Assembly (NCBI GenBank): GCA_036936605.1
Contig: JAUPFV010000003.1
Coordinates: forward strand, 146,972,997-147,036,996
Length of the DNA stretch: 64,000 nucleotides
Reading direction: 5' to 3'
Origin: Limnanthes douglasii subsp. nivea
Lineage: Eukaryota; Streptophyta; Magnoliopsida; Brassicales; Limnanthaceae
Made by a program: the position numbers and the translations under genes. The notes under the pieces were generated by a model. That model was not told the origin of the DNA. It worked only from the letters and a program-made list of their open reading frames with translations, and did no database searches. Shown in pieces: positions 21,885-33,929 of the stretch (positions within the stretch are counted from its first letter, which is position 1; every line of letters starts with the position of its first letter).

Positions 21885-22119
21885 TAAAACACCAGTGTAT
21901 ATTAAAATTTGATTGTTTCTTAACCTCTAAACACTTAAACAAGGCTAAACAACAAGGATAAACAAAAAACATCATCTGATACATCCGATAAACATCATTA
22001 TCATCCGATAAACAAAAAATTACATACGATAAGGTCATTATCATCCGATAAACAAAAAATTACATAGAAAACCTAGAATTTCTTCTCCAAGCTTTCTCTA
22101 TCTTCGAATCAGCTGTTAT

Positions 22120-22240
22120 AAGGTAGTGATAATGGTGAAAAATGGGTTTTCTTCTTTGTAAGGTAGTTCTCTAGGGTGAAAAATGGGTTTTCTTCTTTGT
22201 AAGGTAGTGATAATGGTGAAGAATGGGTTTTGTTGTACTG
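22120..22240. repeat. 40-41-bp tandem repeat, three copies
   Basis: Units start AAGGTAGT and contain GTGAAAAATGGGTTTT. The third is slightly diverged. It lies inside the Mutator-like element. Confidence 0.85.
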
Positions 22241-22392
22241 AATAGAACGCGTATGTTAGGGTAATGGTTTTGTGAAGAAAAAATGGGTAAAAGGGCAATT
22301 TTGTAACTTCCTTTATGGAGGAAATAACATCATGGAGGATTTTTCAAAAGATGGAGGAAATAAAAAATAACAGGGAGGAAATAGCTTTGGCC

Positions 22393-22401
22393 TAACTTAT
22401 T
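22393..22401. other. Right 9-bp target duplication of Mutator-like element
   Basis: TAACTTATT, identical to 21287-21295. Confidence 0.92.
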
Positions 22402-24719
22402 TTGTAGTTATCAAATTTGTATTTACTTCCATCGTTTCTTTTAAAATATTTTATAAAATATATTTTAAATAACAATTCTCATTTTATTATTTTATATTTA
22501 TGAAAATATATTATGATTTGTATTTATAAAATAATTAATTTTGTTTTTTAATATGGTTAAACACACACTTTTTCTAAAAAATTCAATAAAATAATTTATT
22601 TATATTATAAATTATGTTTAATACAAATTTGATTTTATTTCCATGTATTTTTTATATAAAAATGATATTATTTCCATATATATTTAATAAATATCTTTTA
22701 GTAAAGAATTTGATTTTATTTCATCTATTTTAGAAAATATACTTTATAATAAATTTGATTTTGTTATATATTATATTTTAAATATCTTTTAAAATAATAT
22801 ATTAAGAAATATTAAGATTTATAGATAAATATTATTTTTTATATGTAATAAATAATATATTAAGATATATTGGAAATAACTTAAAGTAGTTGTATACAAT
22901 GAGAGAAACTTGTTTTTTAAATGATAATTTAAAATTGATAATGAAACCATTATACGACGAAAGAATTGTGTAAAATGAATTTTATAAAAAAAATAGCCCC
23001 CATAGTTTGATTCCTGGATCCACCATTGTGCAACATGTTTGTTTTTTATATTTAAATATCTAAAAAAACTGTATTATAGCGATGCAATTATTTACAAGTT
23101 TAAATTATAAACAAATATGTTTTTTAGACTTCAACCAACTCATTCTCTTGAAATAATGCAAGAGAAAGACTAACTGTTGTTATTTACCGTAATGAGGTCG
23201 ATTAAAAAAGCTATATATAGATTATTGGGATATATGTTAAATCAAGATGATTCAAGAATATAAACTCGAATTTGAACTGTGGGTACCGTGTTTAAGAAAA
23301 ACTTAGATAACTTGGGTGTTATTTGGAGAATATATTCGCCGACTTGATAAAAATCATTGACGAAAAGTTTTCTTGTTTGTGGATAATTATCTTGCACATA
23401 CAAAAATTAATGAAAGATTGCAAACTATTGATTATTTTTTTGCCACTAAAGACAACTTAAAAAATTCAACCCTGTGACGTAGGGATTATATGAGTTTTTA
23501 AGATGCATTATCGACGTCGATTTTAAAAGGTCTTTTGAAGGGTTTGTAAAGATATCCTAAATTGGAATACCTCATATATATAGATTTAAGGTATCCAAAC
23601 AGTTGTAGTTATAATTCCAAATAATTAAATATACTAAAAATATAAGTTTATTAGACGTATGGGTAACAAACTGTCCATCAATTTAATACTATACATATTG
23701 CGCCGTACAAGTCTAATATGGTTTTGGTCCGTATCATATACGAGATCATCAAATAAAAGTATAAATTTGATTATAGTTTAAAATATTATGGTATGAATTC
23801 TACTTAGAATATATAGTTGAATGCATTATTAAGTCCAACTAGATTAATAAGCACATAATTATAAATAAGGATATAAAAGAAACGAAAATTATCATACCTT
23901 TTTCCATTATCATGCTTGTTTTTTAGAAAATCTTTCTCTAAACTAAACCCGGGAACACAAATACATTAGTTGTTTATTACCAAGATCTATATAGTTATCA
24001 TAACCTATATTCTTTCAAGTGACCATATAGTAACTCAACTCGTATTAACAGTTACACTACCAATACATATATACACAAACATGTTGATAATATGTTAGTT
24101 TTTGGTTCATCTTAGTGTTGTTCAAACATTTGTATCAACACGTTATGTACGTATGCATGATTAATTAAGTACGATTGGTATAAAATCCTTTTTATTGAGA
24201 TGAATAATTTTAAAATGACTACAATATTTCTCCATACAAAATTTAATTATTGATTTGGGTTTTTGAAGAAAAAACCATTAATTGTATATATTGATGCTAA
24301 AAAACTCGTAGTTCGTTGTCCTTGTTGTAGTGCATGTGTATTTGTTGGTCGAACCCCTCTTCAGACCTGTAACATAACATTTAGGTTTAGTATGTTAGTT
24401 TTTATTAAATCAACATGTATATCATTACATGTTTACGTATAATGCAATGTATGTTTGTGGTGATAAGTGTTTAGGGGATGTACCTTTACTTTGCTTCATT
24501 GCATGCACATTAAGTAAGAACATTGTGTTGTGAATTTATGAGTTTCAAGATACTGAAGTGGTGATCCATAATCTTTGAGTACTTGGCTCTAGGATGTATG
24601 AGGTGATGTTTTGCATTTCCATGGATAATTTGTTTTTTTTTAGCTTGAAGTTTGAATGGTTATAATATCAAAGATACGTTTCAAATTTTCATACTACAAT
24701 CAAATGGTGCGCTAAGGGT
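22402..24719. other. AT-rich intergenic DNA
   Basis: 2.3 kb of strongly AT-rich sequence with no ORF I can support and no clear repeat boundary. Confidence 0.6.
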
Positions 24720-25440
24720 TTAGGTATGAAGAATAAAATTTAATATTATTTGATAATTTGACACTTTATTAGTTCATTATGTGAAAATTTATGACAACCC
24801 AAAAGAAGTTAATGCCTTGTAATGGCTTGGAATTTGTGAATGAATCATTCACTAGCTATTGTTCTAAACTTTTCATTGATAATTAGAACTTCAAAAGAAC
24901 TCCTCAACATAATGCATTGTTGAGAGGATGAACCATATCGTCCTAAAAAGATAGTAAGGTGTGTGTTTTTTACAACTTGTATGTATATAAATTTTGGGGA
25001 ATAAGTTGTCAAGAAAACTGTACACATCACCAACATGATCATTTATTCGATATTAGAGTTCACATATTCTCAAGAGATATGGAATAAAAGGAAACACTTT
25101 ATGAAATATTCGATAATGTTTGGATGTGTTGCTTATGCACATGTGAAGCAATATATGCTTCAATATAGAATATTAAAGTATATCTTTCTTGGTTTATCCG
25201 GATGACGTAAAATGGTATAGGTTGTTGTTATTAGAACCTATATGTAAAAAAAGATTAATTAGGAAAAATATGGTATCCAATGAAGATGTAAGACCGTTAT
25301 TCAAGAATATAAAGACTACATTTAGTACTAACGTTAAAGATAGTTAAAGTTGAAGTTAAGTTTGAACAAGAGAGTGAAACTGATGATGCATCTGATGGAA
25401 CTAGTTTTAGACATAATATAGGTTCAACGAATAATTAATA
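24720..25440 (+). pseudogene. Copia integrase relic
   Basis: Plus-strand Ty1/Copia integrase in several frames. The family pattern can be followed in order: NGLEFVNESFTSYCSK, RTPQHNALL near 24895, KFWG near 24990, then FGCVAYAHVKQ near 25120-25150, YIFLGLSG near 25190 and KNMVSNEDVRPLFKN near 25270-25305. There are many stops and no LTR. It ends where the xylanase pseudogene begins. Confidence 0.8.
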
Positions 25441-26139
25441 TTTTATATTGTATGTACACTACAAGTGGATCAAAGAACTAAACATATAAAAACAAATGTT
25501 ATCTCATGAGTAGCAACCTCATCCAAGCTGAATATATGAGACGTAGAAGAATTACAGTCGGTCACGATTTTGACCTCGTAATCTTCGTGAAAAAAGTAGT
25601 GTTAAAGAAACCGTTAGAGTCGGCTGGCCCTGTCAAAAAAGAAGTATCAAAAGCATCATCCCATGCTCGTAAGAGCTTGCCAAAAACGTCTCATGTCGCC
25701 AAGTTTCTGAAGTTGTTACCGGTCAAACACATGCGATAACATCCAATTAGCTTCCATTCTGACCACATTTTCACGCCTTTTACTTGTGGTTTTTCATGTC
25801 CCTCTCTCAATATATGTTCATCAGGGTTGTTATCAACATTTATTTCAGTGAGCCAAATCGGTACTCTGGTAGACCTAGCGTATCGATGGTGATCTCATGT
25901 AAGGAATGTTTAGAGTTTTAAAGTGAGACTCCAACCCGATTCCCATACGCCATTTATTAACACTAGAAGATTTTAGAATAGAGTTTAGCCTTGCAATAAT
26001 ATACTTGTATAGGGTAACTTGAAGATCTCTATTATTATCGATGGTGTTACATTCGTTTGAAAAGGTTACTACTGTTTGATATATCTCCTGAGCGAGGCTG
26101 TAATATTTGTCGGAAGCATCATTCCGAGCTTGCTTTCAG
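25441..26139 (-). pseudogene. Xylanase pseudogene, 3' fragment
   Basis: Diverged copy of about 16735-17420 of the intact gene (3' part of exon 5). The stretch equivalent to the catalytic PIWLTE block is still readable near 25842-25860, as are the regions matching LESHFKTPN and MGIGLES. It has frameshifts (for example near 25870-25895), internal deletions (near 25805-25825) and stops. The match ends abruptly at ~26139, in the sequence equivalent to ASGKYYSL...LGNDA, where the Copia LTR at 26143 begins. The upstream remainder reappears only from 33612. Confidence 0.9.
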
Positions 26140-26453
26140 TTATGTTTTGGAGAGAAGAGAGTAGAAACAAAAATTTGTTTTACGTATAATTTTTTTATTT
26201 AAGTCTATTACATCAATTCACACTTATATACAAATGTGATTATTGTTATACTAGTAAAACAACCTCTTGTTACACAGTTAAAGTCTACTTAATTCTATTA
26301 ACAAGTTTCAAACCCAAGAGGAAATATTTAGACCTGAATAAATTCGGCCCATCGCTCCAACGAGACTAGCTCCATAGTCGACCTGGTCCATATGTACAAC
26401 CCGATATATATAAGACTAAATCTTTACTTTTCCACCAAACACTAGCTTTACTC

Positions 26454-27960
26454 TTATCTCGACTCAGCACCTCTACCTTCACCAAGACCAAACTCTTCTT
26501 TGCCGTCAACACTGCCTCCACCTGAATCAGCATTGCCACTGCCTGAATATAAAACCTGGTAACCACATTTCTTCACTTTCCCCCTCAAACAAAGCAGAGG
26601 GTCACTAAGGCCGAGTTTGTCACGGAGAAATAAAAATCGAGAGTGCGTTAAGGGTTTGGTGAGTAAGTCAGCCACTTGATCGTGTGAAGGAACGTACCTA
26701 AAGTACAACAATGGTTGAGCTACTTGATCCCTCAAAAAGTAAAGATCGATCTCAATATGCTTGGTTCGGGCATGAAAAACCGGATTAAAAGCAAATGAGC
26801 TGGATTCAAGGTTATCACACCAGATAACTAGAGCCCATGGAAGAGAGAAACCCAGCTCTTGAAGAACCAATTTGAGCCACATCATTTCAGAGAAAAGATT
26901 GACTAGAGACCTGTACTCAGATTCAGTCCTGGAACGGGAGGCAATATTTTGCTTCTTCAAGGACCAGGAAACAATGGAGTCTCCAATAAACATGCATTAG
27001 CCACCAACAGACCGTCGATCGTCTAGGGAAGCTGCCCAATCAACATCAATGAACCCAGTAAGCTGATGAACATTACCGGATTTAATATGGAGTCTCAGAG
27101 AAGAAGTTCCAGATAAATATCGCATAATTCTCTTCACATATTGTAGATGCACATTCGTAGGACACTGCTGGTACTGACTCAATTTATTGATGACAAATGC
27201 AATGTCAAGATATGTCTGGAGCAAGTATTGCAGTGATCCTAATATAAAACTGTATTTTGTAGGACACAAAAGATTGTCACCATCTGTCTGGGATACTGAA
27301 GGACTTACACCCATAGGAGTAGTGTAAGGATTAGCAGAAGACAGAACCTCTCTACCAAGTAAGTCGCGAATATACTTTTTCTGAGTTAGGTACCTTCCTG
27401 ACTCATCTCTGTAGGCTTTAATGCCTAAGAACAATTTAAGGAAACCCATGTCTTTAAAATAAATTTTAGAGTTGAGTCTATGGATAAGCTTGTTTAAGGA
27501 CGTAAACCAGGAGTATAATAAATACATCTTAAGTCATTAGGAAGAACATAGAGCAATATGGACTTGATTTTTAAAACCCCCATAATAGTAGAGTATCCTT
27601 GAGCTTGGAGTACTAGACACGAGGAGCCGACTTGAGACCATACAATACCTTATATAGGTGACACACATGAGAAGGATTTTTAGGATGCACAAATCCCTCA
27701 GGTTGCACCATGAAAACCTGTTCTTGAAGAACACTATTTAAAAAAGCATTAAAAATTTCTAGAGGACTTATATCCTAGTCTTTAGATACAACTAAGGTTA
27801 AGACAAGTCTTATAGTTGAGGCATTGATTACTGGACTAAATTTCTCAGTAAAGTCAATACCAGGCTTTCGATGGAAACATTTAGCAACCAACTTGGCTTT
27901 ACAGTGTTGAACAGACCCATCAAAGTTGTATCTCAACTTTTACAGCCCACCAAACTCATG
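26454..27960 (-). pseudogene. Copia-2 reverse transcriptase and RNase H (broken)
   Basis: RNase H is open at 26993-26454 (SWSLKKQNIASRSRTESEYR, VIWCDNLESSSFAFNP, HARTKHIEIDLYFLRDQV, ADLLTKPL). Upstream, 27527-26997 holds the RT C-terminal part (FLGIKAYRDESGRYLTQKKY, YLLQTYLDIAFVINKLSQYQ, GFIDVDWAASLDDRRSVGG). The two frames meet at ~26995 through a stop. Further upstream (27734-27537 and to ~27960) are pieces of the RT core with several stops. The YVDD catalytic block is not intact. Confidence 0.85.
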
Positions 27961-28048
27961 TTCCAAGTATATGGAACCAAGGACTAGATGTGATTTGCTA
28001 TTAGATCATCATATTCTATTTTAATCGTCTAAGCCCACATGGAAACCC

Positions 28049-28720
28049 TTATAGCTTCTGAGAACTTAGTAGGCTCATTTCAGGAGCAGTAGACACAATA
28101 GTAACACCCGAGTATAAATTCTTAGGTTTAGTAATTCCTACTTTGGCTCTAGTGGTCATATGATGATTGTTAAACAATGGTTGTGGTTGGAAATAATTAG
28201 TAAAAGTCTCAAGAAGAAAATCAACATCCAATTGATGATCTGACATGTTTTATGTAATATGACATTGTGGCATTGGACTAGCTCTTAGGGATGAATATAG
28301 AAGAGTTTGTGGATTTGGATGCAAGAAACTGAGAGTAACATGTAATATTTGATATGGTAAAGAATTTAGAATTGTTGTGATGGGCTGATGATATTTGGTT
28401 TGAAATATGGTGTTGTTAGAGTTACTAGGATACTTAGTTAGAGAGTCTGATAATGGTCCATGCATAATAGAAGAATCATATGTTGAGTTAGGACCAGGAA
28501 ACTTAGGTAACTGAAGGGATTGAGATTGAGTGACCAAGCCTTTTGACCCTAGGAAACCAGAGAAACATGGAAATTATTCTTCATTGAAAATGATATCCCT
28601 AGAGATATAGACTTTAACATTAGCAGTAAAACACTTATAACCCTTATGCATACTACTATAGCCCAAAAAGATGCACTTGATGGAGTATAACAGAAATTTA
28701 TTTATCTGATATGGCCTTAA
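28049..28720 (-). pseudogene. Copia-2 integrase C-terminal region and linker
   Basis: CIFLGYSSMHKGYKCF, VYISRDIIFNEE (family motif after the integrase core) near 28690-28570, then a Ser/Pro/Asn-rich linker (28537-28250) and 28246-28049 (PLFNNHHMTTRAKVGITKP), the usual junction to RT in Copia polyproteins. Separate frames and stops show decay. Confidence 0.75.
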
Positions 28721-29249
28721 ATAAGGGAAATTTTATCTCTTGACCCTTTAACTAAATTTATTTAGTTATCTGATATGGAGTGAAATTTATTTATCTGATA
28801 TGGACAAAAAGATGCAATTGCGTAATTCATGATCAACTAAACAAAATCACAACAAATAGCAAATTTTTATATAAATGAAATATCGTAACGATTGAATTTC
28901 ACATTAGTATACGACACATTCCAAATATTCGAACATCAAGGTATCACTAAGGATTGAACATTTATAATTCATAATGAATACATGAAGAAATTGTACACAT
29001 AAACTTACATTCTCACATGTTTTTACTTGACACTATCTTTTACTAGCCTTATGTCCTTATCCTTCTCAAGCATATGAAAGAAAAGTCCTAGCTTATTGAA
29101 GCGGCTAAAATTCATGCTCAAATAGGTAACTCTTTTCTTCTTGCACCTGCATATGAAATTTTTCAAAAAAACTATTAAGAAGATAATCTTCAACCTCCAC
29201 AACTTACAGGTCTGAACACATACCGTGGGATGATACTGCACATTTGTTC
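28721..29249. other. Spacer between two Copia elements
   Basis: AT-rich. A minus-strand open stretch at 29241-29023 has no recognised domain and could be 3' sequence of Copia-3. No LTR is identified here. Confidence 0.5.
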
Positions 29250-29335
29250 CAATCTTTAGATGTTAAGCTTTCCACATTGAATTCAACACCTAATGTCATA
29301 TTAGATGGGAATTGGGTATCTAAACATGAGAGATT

Positions 29336-29760
29336 TCAGATGGACTTTAATTCCATATGAATAGCCAATTTGTGCACAAGATCTATATTTAACCCTTTGG
29401 TTAAATGATCGGCTAAATTATATTGATTTATCACAAACTCAACTGAAATAACATCATGCGTGATGCGCTCATGAATCATACTGTTTCTAAAACCTAAGTG
29501 TCTAGACCCGCCTTTGTAAACTTGTTTATAGACGTTGGCCAAGGCAGCTTCACTATCACATCTGATTGATATAAGTGATATAGGTTTGGGCTACAATGGA
29601 ATTTCATACATTAAATTTCTTAGTCATTCCGCTTCTTTACTAGCTGGTGCTAATGCCACAAACTCTGATTTCATTTTTGAATCAGTAATACAAGTTTGTT
29701 TCTTTGATTCCCAAGATATAACACCTCCCCAAGTAGAAATCCCATCCACTTGAGGAAGAG
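29336..29760 (-). pseudogene. Copia-3 RNase H domain
   Basis: Reads VDGISTWGGVISWESKKQTC, DSKMKSEFVALAPASKEAE, then RCDSEAALANVYKQ, SRHLGFRNSMIHERI, ADHLTKGLNIDLV. There are two stops around 29620-29580. It is cut off from RT by the inverted LTR segment. Confidence 0.8.
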
Positions 29761-29768
29761 TGGTCTTT

Positions 29769-30095
29769 GTTAGATATTTTAGTGTGATTGGATCGACTAG
29801 TCAACCAATTTAATCATGATACATTATCAAACAAGTCGTAGAGTGTGGAAAGCATGCTTGGTAGATTATATCATGATTAACATGATCAAGGGGTGGAGCC
29901 CCTTGCGGGGTCCAAGACACATCATTCTTGATTAAATCGGTTATTGTTGTAAGTCAACAGATTTTCAAATTTTCAAATTTGAACGTTTTATTCAAATTTC
30001 AAATATTCAATCGTTTCAATGCAATTCCTGTTAAAGACCTTAACTACCCTAACTGCCTAACTGATTTTGTTGGTCGAATCGAATTTTAAATATAT
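29769..30095 (+). repeat. Inverted Copia-3 LTR segment
   Basis: Plus-strand TGTTAGATATTTTAGTGTGA and GATCGACTAGTCAACCA match the LTR that reads on the minus strand from 33608. The match runs through GTCAACAGATTTTCAAATTT and GATTTTGTTGGTCGAA. It lies in opposite orientation to the surrounding element, between its RT and RNase H. Confidence 0.82.
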
Positions 30096-30109
30096 ACACA
30101 CTTGTCCGC

Positions 30110-30650
30110 TTGATTAAGAATGAAGCCATTAGAAAATATCACATTATCAATTTTTCGATGTCAATATTTTGGTGCTTGTTTCAAGCCATACAAATATTTT
30201 TTCAACTTGCATACCTTGTTTTCACAACCTGGCATGACAAACCCTTTAGGTTGTTTCATATAAATTTCCTCATCCAAATCACCATTCAAGAATGTAGTTT
30301 TCACATCTATTTGATGAATTACAAGATTGTATACGGATGCAAGTGCAATCACCAATCTAATAGTGGAGATCATAGTAACCGGAGCATAAGTATCAAAGAA
30401 GTCAATTCATTTTATTTGTTTAAAACCCTCGATAACCAAACCAGTCTTATACCTTTCAATAGTACCATCTACTTTCATTTTTCATTTTAAAATCCACCTA
30501 TTTTCCAATGATTTGCAACCAAGAGGTAAATTAGCCAACTCTCATGTATTATTATGCATGATATACTCTATCTCATCTTGGATTGCTTCTTTCTAGAATT
30601 CAGCATCCCTTGATGCCATATCATTATTAAAAGTCCTTGGATTATCTTTA
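30110..30650 (-). pseudogene. Copia-3 reverse transcriptase, N-terminal part
   Basis: Contains HQIDVKTTFLNGDLDEEIYM, QPKGFV and YLYGLKQAPKY, followed after a stop by NGFILNQADKCVY at the break with the inverted LTR. The YVDD block and the rest of RT are missing. Confidence 0.82.
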
Positions 30651-30702
30651 ATAACAAAAAAATATTGATATTGACAGTTTATCTTATCTCTTAACCCTTC
30701 AA

Positions 30703-31685
30703 CTAAATAAATTTGAAATCATATCCAAACGACTTAGCTTTTCTAGCTCTAATACTTCTCCTTGGTTCATAAGGTTCAGGTACACAAATAGTACCATTTG
30801 ATATATTTTCAGTTTGACTTGAGTTCCTATTCAAAGAGTTTTGAATCACATCTCTAGGTCTAGGTATAGAGGTAAGTCGCTCTTCATCAAATATTGCATC
30901 TCTTGACTCGATAACCGTGTTCACCGACACATAGTCATTAGATTCTAACACATAGAACCTACATGCAACGGAATGCTCAGCATATCCAATGAAGACACAA
31001 TATATACCTCTTTCCCCCATATGTTTCCTTTTGGGTTCAGTGAGCCTTACAACTGCTCTACAACCCCAGACTTTCAGATAATTTAATGTTGGAGGCTTCT
31101 TAAATGAAAGCTCATACGGGGTCATCTTATTCCTTTTAGTAGGAATACGATTCAATAAATAACAGGCTGTTAACATAGCCTCACCCCAGAATCCTTCACT
31201 CAAACCCGAATAGGAAAATATAGAATTAACCATTTATTTCAAAGTCATATTCTTCCTCTCAGTTATACCATTATTTTGTGGTGTATAAGGAGCCGTGGTT
31301 TGATGAATTATACTAGTAGACTGAAAATATATAGGATTATAATATTCACTTTTTCTATGCGTACCTAAATTTTTAATCAAATCATTCTTATGTAGCTCTA
31401 CTTCTTCTTTATATATATTTTAAACTTATGAAGAGATTCATTTTTAGCATGCAACAAATAAATGTAACAATATTTAGATGAATCATCAATAAATATAATA
31501 ATATACTTTTTATTTCCTAACGAATGTGTAGCATGAAAATCACATAAATCACTATGTACTAGTTCTAATATTTTGGAAACTCGCTTAATGTTATTGAAAG
31601 GTTTTCTAGTTATCTTAGTTAACATGCCAGTCTTATATTTTTCATTGTTTGCATCAACAAGAGGAATAAGGCTCGTTTTCGACAT
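30703..31685 (-). pseudogene. Copia-3 integrase
   Basis: The first part (31685-31398) has ELVHSDLCDF and IIIFIDDSSKYCYIYLL (catalytic Asp region). The second (31233-30703) has GLSEGFWGEAMLTACYLLNR, TPYELSFKKPPTLNYLKVWG and VIESRDAIFDEE. Between them (31397-31234) the frame is broken. The HHCC finger lies upstream in decayed sequence. Confidence 0.86.
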
Positions 31686-31727
31686 GTTTTTTATTCTTCC
31701 ATAATGAACATGTCCTAATCTAGCATG

Positions 31728-32054
31728 TCATAATTCTGTTTTATTCAAATTTCTACACATACTAGTATAAGTCATGCAAACAGAATCATTTTGGAACGAA
31801 ACATTAATATTTAACATAAACATACCATTACACAAATATCTGAATCCCATAAATACACCATGTTTTGAAAATACATATTTGTTACTTTCATTCACTTCTT
31901 TGAAACCAAAATTGTTTAAAACAACACCAGACAAAAGATTCTTTTGAAACCGAGAAACATACAATACATTGTTTAATAATATGTATTTTCCAGAAGTAAA
32001 TAATAATTTAACATTTCCTAGTCCTTTAATTGGTTCGGTTGCAACATTTCCCAT
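31728..32054 (-). pseudogene. Copia-3 protease region
   Basis: MGNVATEPIKGLGNVKLLF, then LNNVLYVSRFQKNLLSGVVL, the segment following the active site in Copia proteases. The matching piece at 62994-62716 belongs to Copia-6. Confidence 0.75.
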
Positions 32055-32162
32055 CTTAAGTGAAGATCCATCTTCAATCGATTGAAAATTACTGAACCAT
32101 CGAAGATCCTTACATACATGACTTGTTGCTCGCGAATCAATCCACCAAGCAACATCATTATC

Positions 32163-33066
32163 CTACACATAAAATGCCTCAGAGATTAAAGATATATAAT
32201 TCTTACCATAATTAAAATTCTGAATTAAAATCTGACCTTGTTGCTTTTCAGGATCCTTAGATCCACTTGAACCAGCAATGTTCCCACTTGGACCATCATT
32301 ATTTTTGCCTTTTCCAACTCGAAATCCCTCATAAAGTGACCAGGTTTTCCACATTTCCAGCATGTCATTTTAAGATTTTTGTTAGAAAAATTGTTAGTTT
32401 TGTTGTTGCCTTTTTTAAACTTTCGTTTATTCCCCTTATCCGTATTTGCATTCTTAAGGAACCTACTGTTTTCAACAATATTTACAGATAAGTTTTCCAC
32501 TTGTTTTTTACCTTTAGGATTACTTATTTCATCTTGAGCCCTTAGAGACTATTCAATCTTAAAATGACTACCAAGTTCGACTAAAGTCATTTCTTCTTTG
32601 TTATGTTTCAGAGTGTGTTTAAAATCCTTCCATAAATGAGGCAATTTGTCAATAACAGAAGACACTGAAATACATTCGTCCATTTTTATATTGTGTTGAA
32701 CGAATTGACCTAGAATTCTTGGTAGTTTATTATACTATTCCATCACAGGTTTAGAGTCAACAATTTTGTAATTTATGAAATTACTAACCATGAAATTCCC
32801 ACTAGAAGCGTCTTCTGCCACGTATTTCGATTCAATGGAATCTCATAACTCTTTTGCAGATTTGATATTTTGATATACATCAAACAAAGTATCAGACAAA
32901 CTGTTTAAGATATAGTCGCAAAAAATGTAATTATTATTTTCCCACTTGCAGCATCTCCTTGTTTCTTCCAGTGTTCGAAATCATGCCCTTTAAACTTATC
33001 CGGTTTAGCGAACTTGCTTGTCATCTGCTTCATTGATTCTCCTTCGTTCTTCATCTCTATCTTCAT
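32163..33066 (-). pseudogene. Copia-3 Gag with CCHC zinc knuckle
   Basis: The zinc knuckle CWKCGKPGHFMRD lies near 32370-32330, preceded by a basic Asn/Lys-rich stretch (KRKFKKGNNKTNN). The N-terminal part reads MTSKFAKPDKFKGHDFEHWK near 33030 and breaks into several frames by ~32940. Confidence 0.8.
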
Positions 33067-33239
33067 AAACAAGAACAAATAAATTCAATCTTTTGTAGGG
33101 AATATAGTTTAGATTTACGGATAAATATCTGAAGTCTTGTTTATCAATTTCAGATTGAATTTATTTTTGGGGTTCTCCAAAATATTCAAATGGATAAAAT
33201 TAGAGAAAAATTATATCGAACAGTGGGTATAGATAATGT

Positions 33240-33608
33240 TGTGTTTTTTTATTCAACAGAACCCTGAATATCTTATATTTCGACCAACAAAATCGGTTAA
33301 TTAGCTAAACAAAACGAGTTAGTTAGTTATGGTCCAAAAATAAACAAGATTTTATTTTGAATGAAAGAAAACATTTGAATTTGAGATTTGAATAAAACGG
33401 TGAAATTTTCAAATTCAAAATTCTGTTGACTTGCAACAATAGTCTATTCATCCAATTTTGTCGACCCAGCGAGAGGTTCTGCCCCTTAACCCCGCTAATC
33501 ACGATACATAACATAACAAGCGTGCACTCTGCACTCTACAACTTGTTGATAATGTATCATCATTACATTGGTCGACTAGTCGATCTAATTACACTAAAAT
33601 ATCTAACA
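33240..33608 (-). repeat. Copia-3 5' LTR
   Basis: Minus-strand start TGTTAGATATTTTAG at 33608. The same sequence occurs inverted at 29769 and as a relic at 18297. The inner end is approximate and no standard primer-binding site is visible. Confidence 0.65.
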
Positions 33609-33611
33609 CAT

Positions 33612-33839
33612 TATTCTCATAATTAAACTTATTAAAATTATAGGTTTTCCCATAATACATATCTGAAAAAATAACAAAAAGAATCCATATTAACTTTTTT
33701 TAGTGTGTTCGAGTTTCATTAGTCTGCAATAAAAGCACTGTTGTGTTAAGTTTTGAATAAAAAACCAGCATACTTAAATATTTATTATATAAAAACAAAC
33801 AAATACTATATATATAAGAATTTATACAGATAAAGTTAC
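33612..33839 (-). pseudogene. Xylanase pseudogene, 5' fragment (signal-peptide exon)
   Basis: Matches ~19190-19390 of the intact gene. ATG at 33719-33717 starts MKLEHTKKS, then a stop, then YGFFLLFFQ, against MKVEDTKKNLLLIFFLILS. The exon-end CAG and 5' UTR blocks (GAATTTATACAGAT) are recognisable. It is bounded by the Copia-3 LTR and LINE-B. The sequence corresponding to exons 2-4 is absent. Confidence 0.82.
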
Positions 33840-33929
33840 ATGAGCAGAATCCTCAATGATAATAGAAAAAAGATGATTCGATCAGGAACCCCCATGAAAG
33901 AACTAATGTCGACCCGCATTGGAACAACG

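Larger units (their letters stand above)
21296..22392. mobile_element. Mutator-like non-autonomous element (1.1 kb)
   Basis: Terminal inverted repeats of about 46 bp: the left end starts GGCCAAAGCTATTTCCTCCA and the right end (22347-22392) is its near-perfect reverse complement. It is flanked by the 9-bp duplication TAACTTATT at 21287-21295 and 22393-22401. Long TIRs with a 9-bp duplication fit Mutator-type elements. There is no transposase ORF. Inside are two hairpins and a 40-bp tandem repeat, plus a short open stretch from an ATG at 21543 (MENEESQTKPENN) running into a possible splice donor near 21600, which could be a captured gene fragment. Confidence 0.9.
26143..28720 (-). mobile_element. 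Copia-2 fragment (minus strand)
   Basis: Ty1/Copia element with its 3' end towards 26143. A 3' LTR-like region (~26143-26560, edge TGTTTTGG on the plus strand) is preceded by RNase H and RT, then a short integrase tail near 28700-28570 (CIFLGYSSMHKGYKCF). Gag, protease and most of integrase are missing, and no 5' LTR is seen, so it is truncated at ~28720. It is inserted in exon 5 of the xylanase pseudogene. Confidence 0.82.
29250..33608 (-). mobile_element. Copia-3 (minus strand), decayed
   Basis: Ty1/Copia element: 5' LTR at ~33608-33240, gag with zinc knuckle (~33066-32163), protease (~32054-31728), integrase (~31685-30703), RT start (~30373-30110) and RNase H (~29760-29336). Between RT and RNase H several hundred bases of RT are replaced by an LTR-like segment in the opposite orientation (29769-~30095). 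A 3' LTR in the proper orientation was not found. The same family recurs at 62720-64000. Confidence 0.85.
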
